Source: an uncultured Roseobacter sp. (GTDB lineage: Bacteria; Pseudomonadota; Alphaproteobacteria; Rhodobacterales; Rhodobacteraceae). From it: a stretch of 64,000 nucleotides of DNA. Of the stretch, positions 35,728 to 45,367 are shown piece after piece. Under the pieces are notes generated by a model. That model saw only the letters and a list, made by a program, of their open reading frames with translations. It had not been told where the DNA came from and made no database searches. The stretch is from the NCBI RefSeq assembly GCF_947488185.1, contig NZ_CANKYM010000001.1, forward strand, positions 744,001-808,000. The letters are read 5' to 3'. The stretch's first letter is position 1. Each line of letters starts with the position of its first letter. The translations under genes and the position numbers were made by a program.

Positions 35728-36965
35728 GCAATACGCAATCCTTCCAACCTGCGCTCCCGGATGGGCAGGTGGATGATGGCGCTGAACGCACCGACCGCAA
35801 CGCCGATCCACCAGACCATCGTATAATCGCCATAGACATCGTACATCCGACCGCCGAGCCAAACGCCAAGGAAACTGCCCAACTGGTGGCTGAGAAAAAC
35901 GATCCCGTATAGTGTCCCCATGTACCGCAGGCCATAGATATGCGCGACAAGGCCAGAGGTCAGCGGAATGGTCGCAAGCCAGAGCGTGCCCATACCGATC
36001 GAGAACAGGATGACGCTGGTCGGGGTGATGGGAAACATGATGAAAAGCGCGCCAATGATCGTGCGCGCTGTGTAGATGCCGGCCAACAGGTACTTCTTGG
36101 AGTAGTGTTTGCCCGCCCAACCGGCGATCAGTGTTCCCGCAATATTGGCCAACCCGATGAGTGATATTGCGACGGCGCCAAGTGCCGAGGTGGTGCTGAT
36201 GCCAAGGTTGTCCAGCATCCCACCCGGCATGATCGGCCCACACAGCTCGGTCACGAAGGCAGGCAGATGCGCCGTAACAAAGGCCAGCTGATAACCGCAG
36301 GAGAAAAATCCAAGGTAGATGAAGGTGAAGGACGGGTCGCGCAATGCCTTGACCAGTATCTGGCCGAGGCTTTCTTCAAGCTCTGTCTTGCTGGCCGTGG
36401 CCGGTGCGCGCATCATCGGCAGTGTTAACAGCACCAGAATGATCGCCGCGGCAAAGAGCATGAACGTGCTCTGCCATGTCATGAAGCTCAGCATCCATTC
36501 AGCGGTCGGCGGCCCGAAAATCTGCCCACCGCTGCCAGCCGCAGATACAATCGCCAGCGACATGGAGCGGTTTTCATCGGAAGCCGCACGCCCGACCACG
36601 GCCAGAATGACGCCAAACCCAGTGCCCGCGATTCCAAAACCCACCAGCCAAGCATACATCTGGTGCTCGATTGGCGTCGTAGACTGTGCGGACAGGACCA
36701 GCCCCAGCGCATAGATCGCCGCCCCCAGAACAATCGACTTACGGTCGCCGATCTTCTCTGCCAAGGCACCAAAAAGCGGCTGGCCGATACCCCAGGCAAG
36801 GTTCTGGATTGCAATGGCCAACGAGAACTCCGCCCGCAGCCAACCAAATTCATCAGCAATCGGGATCTGGAACACGCCAAAGGCCGACCGGATCGCAAAG
36901 CTGACAATAATGATGACACAGCCGACAATCAGAACGGGCGTGAATAGGGGGGTGCGCTGCTGCAT
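35724..36965 (-). CDS. MFS transporter (monocarboxylate/OFA-like)
   Basis: 413 residues with about twelve membrane helices. The motif between helices 2 and 3 is FGALAEKIGDRKSIVLGAAI, typical of the major facilitator superfamily, and the start IVSFAIRSAFGVFQIPIADE resembles monocarboxylate/oxalate-formate-type carriers. A long cytoplasmic loop (residues about 195-225) divides two six-helix halves. The substrate is unknown, probably a small organic acid. Divergent from zapE across 129 bases. Confidence 0.87.
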   Translation of the reverse strand: MQQRTPLFTPVLIVGCVIIIVSFAIRSAFGVFQIPIADEFGWLRAEFSLAIAIQNLAWGIGQPLFGALAEKIGDRKSIVLGAAIYALGLVLSAQSTTPIEHQMYAWLVGFGIAGTGFGVILAVVGRAASDENRSMSLAIVSAAGSGGQIFGPPTAEWMLSFMTWQSTFMLFAAAIILVLLTLPMMRAPATASKTELEESLGQILVKALRDPSFTFIYLGFFSCGYQLAFVTAHLPAFVTELCGPIMPGGMLDNLGISTTSALGAVAISLIGLANIAGTLIAGWAGKHYSKKYLLAGIYTARTIIGALFIMFPITPTSVILFSIGMGTLWLATIPLTSGLVAHIYGLRYMGTLYGIVFLSHQLGSFLGVWLGGRMYDVYGDYTMVWWIGVAVGAFSAIIHLPIRERRLEGLRIA

Positions 36966-37094
36966 ATTCGATCCTCCGATTTGGCGACACTACGCCCGTC
37001 CCGACACAGGTCAATTCAGCATTTACTTAGGTCACATCAAATTTCCTTATGTGTTGATGACCTTTTCTCTGCCCCGGCCCCGCGCTATTGCGAA

Positions 37095-38156
37095 ATGATG
37101 AAAACACTGGGCGATATCTATGACGGCCTGATCGACACAGGTTCCCTACAGGCCGATGACGCGCAGCTGACCGTGTTGCCGGAATTCGACCGCATCCGTT
37201 CGGCCCTGAGTACCCCGATCAAAAAGGGGTTGTTCCGCAAGGCGCCGGAGCCGCCCAAGGGGCTTTATCTTTGGGGCGGCGTCGGGCGCGGCAAATCCAT
37301 GCTGATGGACCTCTTCGTGGAGCATCTGGATGATATTCCGGCGCGCCGCGTGCATTTTCACGCCTTCATGCAGGAAATCCACAGCGCTATGCACGAGGTG
37401 CGCAAGACCGGCGTTGAGGACGCTATTGCCCCTGTCGCCGCCGATGTTGCCGCCTCCGTCCGGCTGCTGGCCTTTGACGAGATGCAGATCACCGATATTA
37501 CTGACGCGATGATCGTCGGCAGGCTGTTCGAGGCATTGTTTGCAGACGGCGTCGTGGTTGTCACAACGTCCAACCGGGTGCCCGATGATCTTTACCTCAA
37601 CGGGTTGAATCGGGACCTTTTTTTGCCGTTTATCGCACTGATCAAGGACAAGATGAATGTGGTTGAGCTGGCCAGCCCCACTGACTATCGGCAGGATCGG
37701 CTTGGCGGGCAGCCCGTGTATTTCACCCCCATCAACACAGATGCCCGCGCAGCGATGGAAGCTGTCTGGAAAGATCTCGCCGGGGGTCCGGGAGAGCCCC
37801 TGATCCTGAAGGTAAAGGGACGCGACGTCGAACTGCCGGCCTTCCGCAACGGGGTGGCGCGCGCCGGGTTTCACGACCTTTGCGGCAAACCCCTGGGACC
37901 TGCGGATTTCCTGGCGCTCGCGGATGCCGTCAAGGTCCTGATGCTGGATGATGTGCCCACACTATCGCGCAACAACTTCAATGAGGCAAAACGGTTCGTG
38001 ACGCTGATCGACGCGCTCTACGAGGCCAAAGTGCGATTGATCTGTTCTGCAGCGGCGAAACCTGAGATGCTCTACCTCGAAGGTGAAGGCACTTTTGAGT
38101 TCGAACGCACCGCTTCCCGTCTCCGTGAAATGCAATCGGAAGGCTGGGGGCTCTAG
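37095..38156 (+). CDS. zapE: Cell division protein ZapE (AFG1-like ATPase)
   Basis: 353 residues from the first of two adjacent ATG codons (37095, 37098); no strong ribosome site is seen. Walker A is GLYLWGGVGRGKSMLMDLF near residue 60 and Walker B LLAFDEMQITD near 130. Family segments RRVHFHAFMQEIHSAMHEVR, TTSNRVPDDLYLNGLNRDLF and FERTASRLREMQSEGW are present. ZapE binds FtsZ and modulates the division ring; the eukaryotic relative AFG1 works in mitochondria. The stop overlaps the end of the convergent gene by 4 bases. Confidence 0.92.
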   Translation: MMKTLGDIYDGLIDTGSLQADDAQLTVLPEFDRIRSALSTPIKKGLFRKAPEPPKGLYLWGGVGRGKSMLMDLFVEHLDDIPARRVHFHAFMQEIHSAMHEVRKTGVEDAIAPVAADVAASVRLLAFDEMQITDITDAMIVGRLFEALFADGVVVVTTSNRVPDDLYLNGLNRDLFLPFIALIKDKMNVVELASPTDYRQDRLGGQPVYFTPINTDARAAMEAVWKDLAGGPGEPLILKVKGRDVELPAFRNGVARAGFHDLCGKPLGPADFLALADAVKVLMLDDVPTLSRNNFNEAKRFVTLIDALYEAKVRLICSAAAKPEMLYLEGEGTFEFERTASRLREMQSEGWGL

Positions 38157-38731
38157 CTCTGAGACGCCTGCAAAACGGCGAAAAGCAGACGGTTTGTGTC
38201 CAGTTCGCCAAAGGGCGTGGTGAGCGCTGCGGGGGCTGCAAAATCGCCGCGTGCCATGGCCGCGTTCAGCGCTGCATCGATGTAGGCATCTGATTGACCC
38301 TCCGCCAGCGTCCGGACCAGAATACGTTGCAGTGGATCACCTTCGGGGCCGCGGTATCCGAATTGCTCCAAAGCCTCGCGCGTCAGGTTCAGCAAATCAT
38401 GCGCCTTGGCGGATCGATCCGTCAAACGAATGGGCCGCCGCACTTGCTGGCTCACTGGTGGGCCCGCCAAAGGCGGCAGCGCCTGCGGTGTCTCAAGCAG
38501 CGAAGCGGCAGCGCGCGACACTTCCTCTGGCGCGGGCATCTGCACGGCCACGGAGTCTTGGGGTTGGGTGACTACGTCCGATTTGAAGACCAGAGCCACC
38601 GGAATGGCAATCACCGCCAGCGCAATCAATCCCGCCAATGGCAGCCAGACTGCCGAGGCCGGTGCCCCAGGTCGTGTGATCATACGTGTCAAATCAAGCT
38701 CGGGTGCAGCCCCCCGACCATCCTGTTGCAT
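38153..38731 (-). CDS. Single-pass membrane protein of unknown function
   Basis: 192 residues if started at the ATG at 38731 (MQQDGRGAAPELDLTRM), which has GGGGG seven bases upstream; other in-frame ATGs at 38746 and 38815 are possible. One membrane helix (VWLPLAGLIALAVIAIPVAL) near residues 28-48 is followed by a Pro-rich stretch and a helical C-terminal domain (DLLNLTREALEQFGYRGPEG, DAYIDAALNAAMARGDF). It is probably periplasmic after the anchor. No family recognised. Convergent with zapE. Confidence 0.65.
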   Translation of the reverse strand: MQQDGRGAAPELDLTRMITRPGAPASAVWLPLAGLIALAVIAIPVALVFKSDVVTQPQDSVAVQMPAPEEVSRAAASLLETPQALPPLAGPPVSQQVRRPIRLTDRSAKAHDLLNLTREALEQFGYRGPEGDPLQRILVRTLAEGQSDAYIDAALNAAMARGDFAAPAALTTPFGELDTNRLLFAVLQASQS

Positions 38732-38877
38732 TCCGCTAGCCCCCATATGCAGATGCAGCCCCGAGAGGCGAATGGCACCGGCACGTCGTATTCGACGCAA
38801 CATATAGGGGGCCACTTACCCACACGTCAACATCACGCAGGGGCTACTAAATCTGGGGTTGTGGATAATTTTCTTTT

Positions 38878-40152
38878 TCAGCCATTTTCGCGCAGAACAG
38901 CGCCGGCGAGGTACAAAGATCCGCAAATCAAAACACGTGTGCCGGGCATGCGATGCGCTATATCTGCCAGCGCGTCCATCACTGTCTCGGCTGTTGTCGC
39001 CTGAAACCCGGCTGCCTGCGCCTCCCTGGCGGTGACATTAGCGGGTAACGTGTTGGCCTCGCCCGGAATGGACACCGCCACAAGGCTGTCAGCAACGGCC
39101 GCCAAAGGACGCAGATAGCCGCCGATGTCCTTGGTATTCAGCATGCCACAGATGAGATGCGTCGGCCGTGCCGGCAGGCTCGCGATATGCTGCGCCAGCG
39201 CCTCGCCTGCCGCCGGATTATGCCCGCCATCCAGCCACAATTCGACCAGTGGTGCCGCCGCGCACAGGGGTCCGCTCTTCAGCCGCTGCATGCGTGCCGG
39301 CCAATGCGCCGATGTCACGGCAGCTTCGCAGGCCGCGTTGTCCAGACCCAAATGTCGCAACACGGCCAGCGCCGCACCGGCATTCATGATCTGATGCGCG
39401 CCGGGCAGGTTGGGACGCGGCAGATCCAACAGCCCGTTGTCATCCTGATAGACCATCCGGTCCCGCTCCGGCCCGACATGCCAGTGCTGACCATAGGCCA
39501 GCAAGGGGGCACCAAGGCGCGCAGCCACCTCTTCGATGACGTCCAGACCATCTTCTTCCTGTCGGGCAACCACGCAGGGGATGCCGCGCTTCAGGATGCC
39601 CGCTTTTTCAAAAGCGATCTTGCCCAGCGTATCGCCCAGAAATTGCTGATGGTCGATGGAGACGGGCGTGATCACGGTTACTGCAGGCTCTGCAATCACG
39701 TTGGTGGCATCCAGACGCCCACCAAGCCCCACTTCGAGCAGGGTGTAATCCGCCTTGGCGCGGGCAAAGGCCAAAAGCGCCGCGCAGGTGGTGACCTCGA
39801 AATAGGTGATATTCTCGCCTTTGTTCGCGGCATAGCATTCGTCCAGAACCGCCGTCAGCGCTGCCTCGGAGATCAACTCTCCCGACACGCGTATGCGTTC
39901 ATGAAACCGCGCCAGATGCGGACTGGTATAAGCGTGCACGGTCTTGCCCGCAGCTTCCAGCCCCGCGCGGATCATGGCCAGCGTAGAGCCTTTGCCGTTG
40001 GTACCCGCGATGTGGATCACCGGCGGCAAGTCGTTTTGAGGATTGCCCAGCGCGTCAAGCAAGCGCCAGACACGATCCAGTGTCAGATCAATGATCTTGG
40101 GGTGCAGGGCCATCATCCGCTCCAGGATGACGTCCGATGTCTGGGGGGTCAT
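38878..40152 (-). CDS. folC: Bifunctional folylpolyglutamate synthase / dihydrofolate synthase
   Basis: 424 residues of a Mur-ligase-like enzyme. The ATP-binding loop is IHIAGTNGKGSTLAMIRAGL near residue 45, followed by HAYTSPHLARFHERIRV, LLEVGLGGRLDATNVI and ISPVSIDHQQFLGDTLGKIA-type segments, and WLDGGHNPAAGEALA in the C-terminal domain. It adds glutamate to dihydropteroate and to folates in the cytoplasm. The start overlaps the accD stop by 4 bases; accD-folC is a common bacterial pair. Confidence 0.95.
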   Translation of the reverse strand: MTPQTSDVILERMMALHPKIIDLTLDRVWRLLDALGNPQNDLPPVIHIAGTNGKGSTLAMIRAGLEAAGKTVHAYTSPHLARFHERIRVSGELISEAALTAVLDECYAANKGENITYFEVTTCAALLAFARAKADYTLLEVGLGGRLDATNVIAEPAVTVITPVSIDHQQFLGDTLGKIAFEKAGILKRGIPCVVARQEEDGLDVIEEVAARLGAPLLAYGQHWHVGPERDRMVYQDDNGLLDLPRPNLPGAHQIMNAGAALAVLRHLGLDNAACEAAVTSAHWPARMQRLKSGPLCAAAPLVELWLDGGHNPAAGEALAQHIASLPARPTHLICGMLNTKDIGGYLRPLAAVADSLVAVSIPGEANTLPANVTAREAQAAGFQATTAETVMDALADIAHRMPGTRVLICGSLYLAGAVLRENG

Positions 40153-41102
40153 TTCTTGTCGGTCTCGGCAGCAGCCTGATCTTCTTCTTCCGACAACGCG
40201 TGCGGCAGGTCCGCGCCCGGTTCAGGCGGCGGCAGATCCCCACGTACCGCAGGGGGCAGACCAAGCAGCATCCGGGTGATGGAGATCAGCTCGTCCCGCA
40301 TCTGGCCACGGTGCGTGACCCGATCCAGCATGCCGTGATCCAGCAGGTATTCGGCCCGCTGGAACCCTTCTGGCAGCTTTTCACGGATGGTCTGTTCGAT
40401 GACCCGTGGCCCAGCAAAACAGATCAGCGCATTGGGCTCGGCAATATGCACGTCGCCCAGCATCGCGTAGCTCGCCGTGACACCCCCCGTGGTCGGATGC
40501 GTCAACACCACGATGTAGGGCAAGCCCGCCTCTTTCAGCATCTGCACCGCCACGGTTGTGCGCGGCATCTGCATCAGGCTGAGAATCCCCTCCTGCATGC
40601 GCGCGCCACCGGCAGCCGAAAACAGGATCAGCGGGCGTTTCAGTTTCACCGCTTCCTGGGCCGCGGCAATGATCGCATTGCCCACATACATGCCCATGGA
40701 CCCCGCCATGAAAGAGAAATCCTGGGCGGCGGCCACAATCGGTGTGCGCCCGATCTCGCCGCTGGCGACCAGCATGGCTTCGGATTCGCTGGTCTGTTTC
40801 TGCGCGGCCTTCAAGCGGTCGGGGTATCGTTTCTGATCGCGGAAATTCAGCGGATCAGGCTTGGGTGCATCGACTTTCACTTCGGTGAAAATGCCACCAT
40901 CGAACAGCGACGTGAACCGGTCGCGCGGCGTGATATGCATGTGGTGGTCACAGTTGGTGCAGACATTCAGATTGTCCGACACCTCGCGGTGAAACAGCAT
41001 GGTGCCGCATTCGGGGCATTTGGTCCACAGGTTGTCCGGCGTCTCGCGGCGCGAAAAGATCGAGTTGATCCTTGGCCGGACATAGTTCGTGATCCAGTTC
41101 AT
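40149..41102 (-). CDS. accD: Acetyl-CoA carboxylase carboxyltransferase subunit beta
   Basis: 317 residues. The zinc ribbon near residues 28-52 shows CPECGTMLF and VCTNCDHHMHI. The crotonase-like carboxyltransferase domain has VAAAQDFSFMAGSMGMYVG, LFSAAGGARMQEGILSLMQM, HPTTGGVTASYAMLGDVHIA and RVIEQTIREKLPEGFQRAEY. It forms the carboxyltransferase with AccA (not in the window), making malonyl-CoA. The C-terminus is acidic and Pro-rich. Its stop overlaps folC. Confidence 0.96.
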   Translation of the reverse strand: MNWITNYVRPRINSIFSRRETPDNLWTKCPECGTMLFHREVSDNLNVCTNCDHHMHITPRDRFTSLFDGGIFTEVKVDAPKPDPLNFRDQKRYPDRLKAAQKQTSESEAMLVASGEIGRTPIVAAAQDFSFMAGSMGMYVGNAIIAAAQEAVKLKRPLILFSAAGGARMQEGILSLMQMPRTTVAVQMLKEAGLPYIVVLTHPTTGGVTASYAMLGDVHIAEPNALICFAGPRVIEQTIREKLPEGFQRAEYLLDHGMLDRVTHRGQMRDELISITRMLLGLPPAVRGDLPPPEPGADLPHALSEEEDQAAAETDKK

Positions 41103-41158
41103 GGCGGTTCCTTTGGCGTCCCTTGACCCTAGTTAATCCTGTCCCGCGAAAAGTGCAA

Positions 41159-42067
41159 TCAACGGCGGATGGCCAGACGTGCAGCCAGCCAGCTGACAAA
41201 CATGAAGCCAAAATCAACCGGCAACCACGCCCGCACGGCCTCTGTATCGGCCAGCGAGAACGGGCTGAGGTAAAGTGCCAGGCCCGACAGGTCATCGGGC
41301 AGAGAGATGATCAGGATCGCCGCGACATTGTTCACGAAATGCACGGCAATCGCGGGTCCCAACGTCCCCGCACGCGCGGTCAGATCGGCCATCAGCAAAC
41401 CAAAGATCATCGCCCAGACGGCGATGGTCTGGGCATTCGGTCCGGCGGTGTCCGGCAGGTAGTGCCCGAAACCAAACAAGATGGCGGGCAGTACCATCCA
41501 GATCAGCGGCGAGCGGAACCGCGCAGCCAGTTGTTGCTGAATGTAGCCACGAAAGAGCACCTCCTCGGCGCTGACCTGCACGAACACCGCGAGCAGGGAC
41601 ATCGGCAACAGCATCAGCCAGAGCCCCCACCCCAGGTTGGGCACCAGCGGCGCGCCCATGTCCCAGGGTGGTAGTATCCAGATCACCGCGTTGAGCAGGA
41701 CAAGCACGATTAGCACGTCGCGCATCTGTGTCATGCACAGACGAAAGTTGCCCAAAGTGCCGCCAAATCCACGCTTGTGTACCACGCGCAGGGCCACGGC
41801 GACACCGAGGATCATGAACCCGAAGCTGAGGAGCAGCAGATACATGGTGAACGGTGTGGAGCCGCTGTTAAGCCGTTCCGCAAAGGCGCTTGCGTCCTTG
41901 CCCTGCCAAGTGAACAGGGTCTGGAACATCGTCTGATTGCAGATCAGATACACGCCGGACGCGATGATCAGCCCCATCACCAACCGCCAGATCTGCGCCG
42001 TGTCGCGCGCGGGTGCAATCAGGGCTTCATGCGCCGTATAGGCCCTACGCCAGAACATGTGTCGCAC
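41159..42067 (-). CDS. CPBP family intramembrane glutamic protease-like protein
   Basis: 302 residues with about eight membrane helices. The CPBP/Abi motifs are present: SAEEVLFRGYIQQQL (EExxxR) near residue 175, FGFGHYLP (FxxxH) near 205, and IAVHFVNNVAAIL (HxxxN) near 250. Relatives are Rce1-type proteases that cleave within or at membranes. The gene begins 3 bases after the stop of the large ABC-like gene, so the two should be transcribed together. A second possible start near 42061 would not change the core. Confidence 0.85.
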   Translation of the reverse strand: MRHMFWRRAYTAHEALIAPARDTAQIWRLVMGLIIASGVYLICNQTMFQTLFTWQGKDASAFAERLNSGSTPFTMYLLLLSFGFMILGVAVALRVVHKRGFGGTLGNFRLCMTQMRDVLIVLVLLNAVIWILPPWDMGAPLVPNLGWGLWLMLLPMSLLAVFVQVSAEEVLFRGYIQQQLAARFRSPLIWMVLPAILFGFGHYLPDTAGPNAQTIAVWAMIFGLLMADLTARAGTLGPAIAVHFVNNVAAILIISLPDDLSGLALYLSPFSLADTEAVRAWLPVDFGFMFVSWLAARLAIRR

Positions 42068-42070
42068 TCC

Positions 42071-45000
42071 CTAGGCGTCGGTTTTCGCGTCTTCGGGCGT
42101 GTCTTGCGGAATCTCCACCCGCGCTTCACGCAGCAGTTCCGCCGCCCCTGTCAGGTGCCCGGCAACCGTGCGCAACAGGATCATCAGCACATTCGGGTCC
42201 GTCTCGATCACAGACCGGAATTCCTCCGCACCGATGCGCAGGAACTTCGTGTCCTCATGCGCAACCAGGTCAAGCTGGCGCGGCTCGTCCAGAATGACCG
42301 CAAGGTCCCCGATCAGCCGGCCCGGACCAACGGCGGTCACATCGTGCCAGTTGTCATCGTCGTCGCGGTACCCCATCATCGCATTGCCTGAGAGACACAG
42401 GTAGGCCGCATCAGGCCGCTCGCCCATGCCAAAGATGCGCTGGCCCTTTTTGGCCTTGTACCACTGGGCGGAGAACGCCAGCAGCCGCTGGCTGCGCGAA
42501 TCCAGTTTACCAAAGAGGTCGGTGCGCGAAATCACCCGTATCTTGCGCCGCAAATCGTCCGATCCGCTGTCTTCGTTGTCGTTGGAGTCGGTGTGCTCCA
42601 CCCCGTCGATCCGACCATTCTTGAGCTCCACGAACATGTCGTAGGCCGTCGGGTTCTCGAATTTGTCCTCCAGGAAGATCATCGTGGTGTTGGGCAGGAG
42701 ATCCTGCAGCTTGGCGCGGGTGCGCTTGCGGCTTTCAGCATCATGGCTGGCCAGCACCGTGTCGAGGATCAGGATATCCGGGCGTTTGATCCCGGCCCGG
42801 CTGAAGGCGGCGCGCTCCTGGAAAATACTGGCCAGATTAGTCCCGCCCAACCCCGTTTTGATATCCAGAATCGTCTCGGCCACGGACCGTTTCAGGCCAT
42901 GTTCGGACAGCACTTCGGCCACCAGATCCTCGATCAGCTCGCCCTGCACACCGGCAATCGCGGAAATCCGACCGTAAAGCGCGTTCTCCAGCAGCGTCAG
43001 CCGGGGCAGGTAGTTCTCCGGGGCAACCGGCACAAAAAGACCGCGTGTGCGCTCTCGCATCTCGTCGCTCTTGTTGCGGCGGATTTCGAGGATCTCCTGT
43101 TTGAAGCTTTCCGGAAAGCCCGGCCCGATCTGTTCCGCGGTAAAGGCAAAAGGCACGGTCAGAAGCAGGGCAAATTCTTCCTCGGTCAGCGCCTGGTCGC
43201 CCTTTTCCTGCCGCCGCGTCGCGATATCGACCATCCGCTCGTAAAGCTCTTCGTCGATACCCAAAGCGGTAAAGAGCGGGTGGCTGGTGCCATCCATGCC
43301 AAAAGTCTGGTGCAAGGTCTCGATAAGCGTTTGCGAGATCGCGATCCCTTGTTCCGCAAGGCCTAGTTCAGTGATCAGCGCCAGAAAATCCCGCTCTGCC
43401 GCAAGGCCCTGCTGGGAGATATCGCGTTTGGGGGAGGCAAACATCAGGTTGCCGCCCAGCGGGATAGACGGGTTGAATTCCTCCGGGTGGAACCGGTTCA
43501 CAAAGCCGTCGAGACCGCGTTCCACGAGTTTCTGATAGACCTCTTCGCGCATGGCCACGATGGAGGCCGCCAGTTGCGTGTGCAATTCGGGATCCATGCG
43601 CGAATTCAGCATGCGGCGGAACATGAACTCATCAACGCCCATGGCCTCGACCAGCTGGAACCACCAGCCGCGGATTTCTTCGGCACTGTTGAGACCGGCA
43701 AGGCCGGGGTCGAGCCAGTCGGCCTTGGTGCTGTCGAGGCTGTTGCCAGACCGCTTTGCCTCAATGCCCGTCTTGTCCTTACGGTCCGGGTCCCACAAGA
43801 CGGTTTTCGGGCTGGACCGCAGCGGCATCAACAGGTTGTCGGCCAGCGAGCCGTCAAAGAGATAGGGACGTGAATGTGCATATCCGATACGGGCCGAAAT
43901 AACCGCCTGATGCAGTTGTGACAGCTCATGACCCGCCACCGTCACACTGCCACGGGTTGGCATGATCTCGCGGGTCAGCACCTCCGCCAGCGCCGTCCGT
44001 TCAACCTGGCTCGTCGACTGGATGGCAACGCGCGCACCCGCCGGAATTTCGAGATCGATGTTTTCGAGAACCGCGTTGCCATCGGAATTGCGCACGGTCA
44101 CGTTCTTGACCGAAATCACTCCGTCAAGCCGGGGCACCTCTTTGGGCTCGCCTTCAAAGAGCGACTCGTCGATCATGTCCTTGGGCGCAAAACGCTCGGT
44201 CACGATTTCCCAGCGCAGGGACATGTCCTGCACCTGATTGTAATAGGTCAGCAGCTCTTTCCACGGGCTGGAGAGGTCCTTGTAGGCCGCCAGTGCAGCA
44301 ACCAGCGCGCCCACGGTGATATCTCCGCGGATCGCCAGATAGCCCCCGGCGGAATAGAAGAAGAACGGCGTCAGCTGCGTGATGAAGTTGTTGAGAAACT
44401 TCATGAAGAATTTTTTCTGATAGATCTGGAAGCGGATCTCGAACAGCCGCCCCAGCCGTTCCGTGAAGGTCGCCAGACGGTAGCGCAGGCCCCCATTGGT
44501 GCGCAGATCGCCGATGCCCGCCGCTGTCTCGCCAATCTCTGAAGAGAAGCTGCGCACTTCGACAATGCGCTTTTTGTTCAGCTGGTTGATCTGGCGCTGC
44601 AGCATCGGGATGAGCCAGGCCTGCAGCGGGATCAGCGCCACACCGGCCAGGCCGAACCACACGCTCTGCGCAAAGAGGAAGATCACGATGATCAGCATCT
44701 GCCCGGCCTGGAAGACCGGCTGCGCCACAGCATCGCCCATCAGCCCGCCCATGGGCTCGGCCTCTGACGTCACCATCGACACCAGTTCGCCTTGCGAAGT
44801 CTTGCGGAAATAGGCACGTGGGAACCGCATCATTCGGTTGATCAACTTGTAACGGAACCGCCGCAACATGCGTTCCGCCAGCACGCCCTTCATCGTGTTC
44901 AGCCGCATTTTCAGCAGCCCGTGCACCAGCACCGCACCGAGATAGGCAAAACACAGCGCCATCAGGAACTGCGTCTGGGTCATGGTGGTCCCGAGCACCG

Positions 45001-45160
45001 TGACCGTGTCACTGGCCGCGCCGATGGCGTCGTTGATGATCCGCTTGGGCAATTCCAGCGTGGCGTAGAGAAAGGGGAAGGTAAAAAGCGTAAAGAACAG
45101 CAAAAAGAGCTGCTCCCGTTTGGAAAACTTCCAAATGAACGCAAAGAGTGAAGATTCCAT
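42071..45160 (-). CDS. ABC-exporter-like membrane protein with degenerate ATPase and C-terminal cyclic-nucleotide-binding domain
   Basis: 1029 residues from the ATG at 45160 (MESSLFAFIWKFSKREQL); an in-frame ATG at 45232 has no better site. Residues about 20-330 form an ABC exporter membrane domain. The ATPase-like part starts near 350, but the Walker A loop reads AIQSTSQVERTALAEVL, lacking GxGK[ST]. An insertion of about 300 mostly helical residues follows, then LGGTNLASIFQERAAF in place of LSGGQ and ILILDTVLASHD in place of Walker B plus Glu. The last 140 residues form a cyclic-nucleotide-binding domain (GQRIFGMGERPDAAYLCLSG, GRLIGDLAVILDEPRQLDL). ATP hydrolysis looks unlikely. It is followed 3 bases later by the CPBP gene. 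Confidence 0.8.
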   Translation of the reverse strand: MESSLFAFIWKFSKREQLFLLFFTLFTFPFLYATLELPKRIINDAIGAASDTVTVLGTTMTQTQFLMALCFAYLGAVLVHGLLKMRLNTMKGVLAERMLRRFRYKLINRMMRFPRAYFRKTSQGELVSMVTSEAEPMGGLMGDAVAQPVFQAGQMLIIVIFLFAQSVWFGLAGVALIPLQAWLIPMLQRQINQLNKKRIVEVRSFSSEIGETAAGIGDLRTNGGLRYRLATFTERLGRLFEIRFQIYQKKFFMKFLNNFITQLTPFFFYSAGGYLAIRGDITVGALVAALAAYKDLSSPWKELLTYYNQVQDMSLRWEIVTERFAPKDMIDESLFEGEPKEVPRLDGVISVKNVTVRNSDGNAVLENIDLEIPAGARVAIQSTSQVERTALAEVLTREIMPTRGSVTVAGHELSQLHQAVISARIGYAHSRPYLFDGSLADNLLMPLRSSPKTVLWDPDRKDKTGIEAKRSGNSLDSTKADWLDPGLAGLNSAEEIRGWWFQLVEAMGVDEFMFRRMLNSRMDPELHTQLAASIVAMREEVYQKLVERGLDGFVNRFHPEEFNPSIPLGGNLMFASPKRDISQQGLAAERDFLALITELGLAEQGIAISQTLIETLHQTFGMDGTSHPLFTALGIDEELYERMVDIATRRQEKGDQALTEEEFALLLTVPFAFTAEQIGPGFPESFKQEILEIRRNKSDEMRERTRGLFVPVAPENYLPRLTLLENALYGRISAIAGVQGELIEDLVAEVLSEHGLKRSVAETILDIKTGLGGTNLASIFQERAAFSRAGIKRPDILILDTVLASHDAESRKRTRAKLQDLLPNTTMIFLEDKFENPTAYDMFVELKNGRIDGVEHTDSNDNEDSGSDDLRRKIRVISRTDLFGKLDSRSQRLLAFSAQWYKAKKGQRIFGMGERPDAAYLCLSGNAMMGYRDDDDNWHDVTAVGPGRLIGDLAVILDEPRQLDLVAHEDTKFLRIGAEEFRSVIETDPNVLMILLRTVAGHLTGAAELLREARVEIPQDTPEDAKTDA

Positions 45161-45367
45161 GCAATGGCTTTCGGTATTGGGCTGACGGCGTATCCACCAC
45201 GGGTGGCCGAGCGCAAAAACGTCGCTGTTCATGCAACTTAGGGCTCCGGTTTTGCCAATACAAGCGCTGCGATGATCAAGGCTTGTGCATATCTGAACGC
45301 TTGTGCCTTGCAGGCCTAGGGGCTGTTGGCTATTCGGGACGGGAGTTTTTTGAAGGGGAGACAGCCC

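Noticed and set aside
39157..40179. Plus-strand open frame (340 codons) opposite folC
   Set aside because: Antisense shadow of folC.
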